DNA of 64,000 nt, taken from the NCBI RefSeq assembly GCF_020166495.1, contig NZ_JAINZS010000005.1:496001-560000 (forward strand), written 5' to 3'. Below the pieces are notes generated by a model. That model was not told the DNA's origin and did no database searches. It saw only the letters and a program-made list of their open reading frames with translations. Positions 63,252 through 64,000 of this stretch are shown piece after piece; positions within the stretch are counted from its first letter, which is position 1; the number at the start of each line of letters is the position of its first letter. A program made the position numbers and the translations under genes. This stretch comes from Robertkochia aurantiaca (GTDB lineage: Bacteria; Bacteroidota; Bacteroidia; Flavobacteriales; Flavobacteriaceae).

Positions 63252-64000
63252 TTATGCGGTTTGCTCGAGGTAGCGGTTTTTCAATGTTTTGCGATCCTGC
63301 TTCCCTGTATCGTTCTTAGGGATTTCCGTAATGTTTTGAACATGAACCGGAATCTTAAACTTCGCCAGTTTATCACGACAATAGTCCAGGATCATTTCGG
63401 GGGTAAATTTCTTATCACTTACAATAAATGCAGCTCCGCTCTCCCCCCATTTTTCGTCAGGTACTCCGATCACCACGACTTCCTTAATATCGTCATGTTG
63501 CAAAAGCACACGCTCCACTTCTACGGGGTATACATTTTCCCCGCCACTGATGTACATGTTTTTTTTGCGGTCTACGATAAAGATAAAGCCCTCCTCATCA
63601 CGGTAAGCTACGTCTCCGGTTCTGAGCCAGTTGTCAAGTCTCGCTTTTTCTGTGGCCTCCTTATTGTTCCAGTATCCCGGGGTTACCATGGGACCTCCTA
63701 TCAGCAGCTCTCCTGATTCATCTGCTTTGACATCTTCATCATTCTCGTTAACTATACGAATCTGAACATAGAAGTTTGGCTTACCGATAGAACCTTCCTT
63801 CCGCTTGGCCTCATCCTGATGCAGGGAAGTGAGGTTAGGTCCGGCCTCTGTCAGGCCATAACCCTGCCTTACCGGTATTCCCTTCCTGTGAAAGAGATCA
63901 ATCAGCGGAAGCGGCATACTTTCCCCTCCTACGATCAGGTATTTTAATGATGAAAGGTCGGTTTCGTTAAATTCAGGAAGATCGGTCATCATTCTCAGCA
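63252..64000 (-). CDS. AMP-forming acyl-CoA ligase, 3' part
   Basis: The C-terminal 246 or more residues; the frame remains open to the right edge, so the visible ATG near 63992 need not be the start. Adenylate-forming (ANL) marks: GYGLTEAGP (A5), the Asp-Arg block TGDVAYRDEEGFIFIVDRKKNMYISGGENVYPVEVE (A7-A8, read across ~120-155), then the C-terminal domain with the adenylation lysine in PKNDTGKQDRK (A10). The enzyme activates a carboxylic acid to its CoA ester through an acyl-adenylate; chain length is not visible. Confidence 0.92.
   Translation of the reverse strand, partial: LRMMTDLPEFNETDLSSLKYLIVGGESMPLPLIDLFHRKGIPVRQGYGLTEAGPNLTSLHQDEAKRKEGSIGKPNFYVQIRIVNENDEDVKADESGELLIGGPMVTPGYWNNKEATEKARLDNWLRTGDVAYRDEEGFIFIVDRKKNMYISGGENVYPVEVERVLLQHDDIKEVVVIGVPDEKWGESGAAFIVSDKKFTPEMILDYCRDKLAKFKIPVHVQNITEIPKNDTGKQDRKTLKNRYLEQTA

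Overview
The window reads as an ordinary, gene-dense stretch of chromosome from a member of the Bacteroidota, most likely the family Flavobacteriaceae. Evidence for this: promoters with the Bacteroidota -7 element TAnnTTTG and few clear Shine-Dalgarno sites; a Bacteroidota-type TonB receptor with an N-terminal carboxypeptidase-regulatory-like domain; a type III glutamine synthetase beside a type II enzyme; BlaI/M56 regulation; the rlmD-DUF6452-DUF6048 order; a 'CCC motif' membrane protein; and a zapA-6S RNA-rny arrangement like that of the 6S-Flavo RNA family. No rRNA, tRNA, CRISPR array, insertion sequence, phage or integrative element was seen. The species cannot be named from the sequence alone.

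Layout. 1-5.0 kb: the end of a GH13 alpha-glucosidase, a relic of a RibD-type reductase, a GH3 beta-glucosidase, and a TrhP-like U32 protein coupled to a ferredoxin. 5.2-10.6 kb: a LytTR regulator, a secreted cupin protein, small membrane proteins including an operon with its own winged-helix regulator, and an exported methyltransferase. 10.7-20.3 kb: an ene-reductase, an RlpA-like protein, a class C beta-lactamase-fold hydrolase, a DJ-1-like lipoprotein, an exported amidohydrolase, DUF1543 and an Lrp regulator. 20.4-36.2 kb, nearly all minus strand: the fused B12 mutase IcmF, a PfkB kinase (plus strand), a hydrolase, a metal-receptor-like protein, pyrF, prfA, a Rieske lipoprotein, a class II (B12) ribonucleotide reductase, purM and glutamine synthetase III. 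36.4-46.2 kb: glutamine synthetase II, a Ca/Na exchanger, BlaI plus an M56 peptidase, apt with a convergent 50-residue protein, D-lactate dehydrogenase, a kelch lipoprotein, RNase Y, 6S RNA, ZapA and a coiled-coil partner. 46.3-64 kb: an M23 peptidase, a TonB receptor, a LpoB/CsgG-like protein, cysteine desulfurase, an Smr protein, DUF2752, ornithine aminotransferase, the rlmD operon, a THUMP methyltransferase, a ZIP transporter, a hemolysin III-type protein and the end of an acyl-CoA ligase.

Themes. Two adenosylcobalamin enzymes (IcmF and NrdJ) lie within 12 kb. Nitrogen assimilation is represented by two unrelated-class glutamine synthetases sharing one divergent control region with nested repeats. 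Most genes are core functions. The most informative non-protein signals are the 6S RNA, a structured terminator-like leader before purM, the twin operators in front of blaI, and the composite repeat between the glutamine synthetase genes. I did not find a convincing undescribed multi-gene system; the best leads are regulatory RNAs and operators, a short conserved-looking protein, and a few proteins with unexpected location or insertions.
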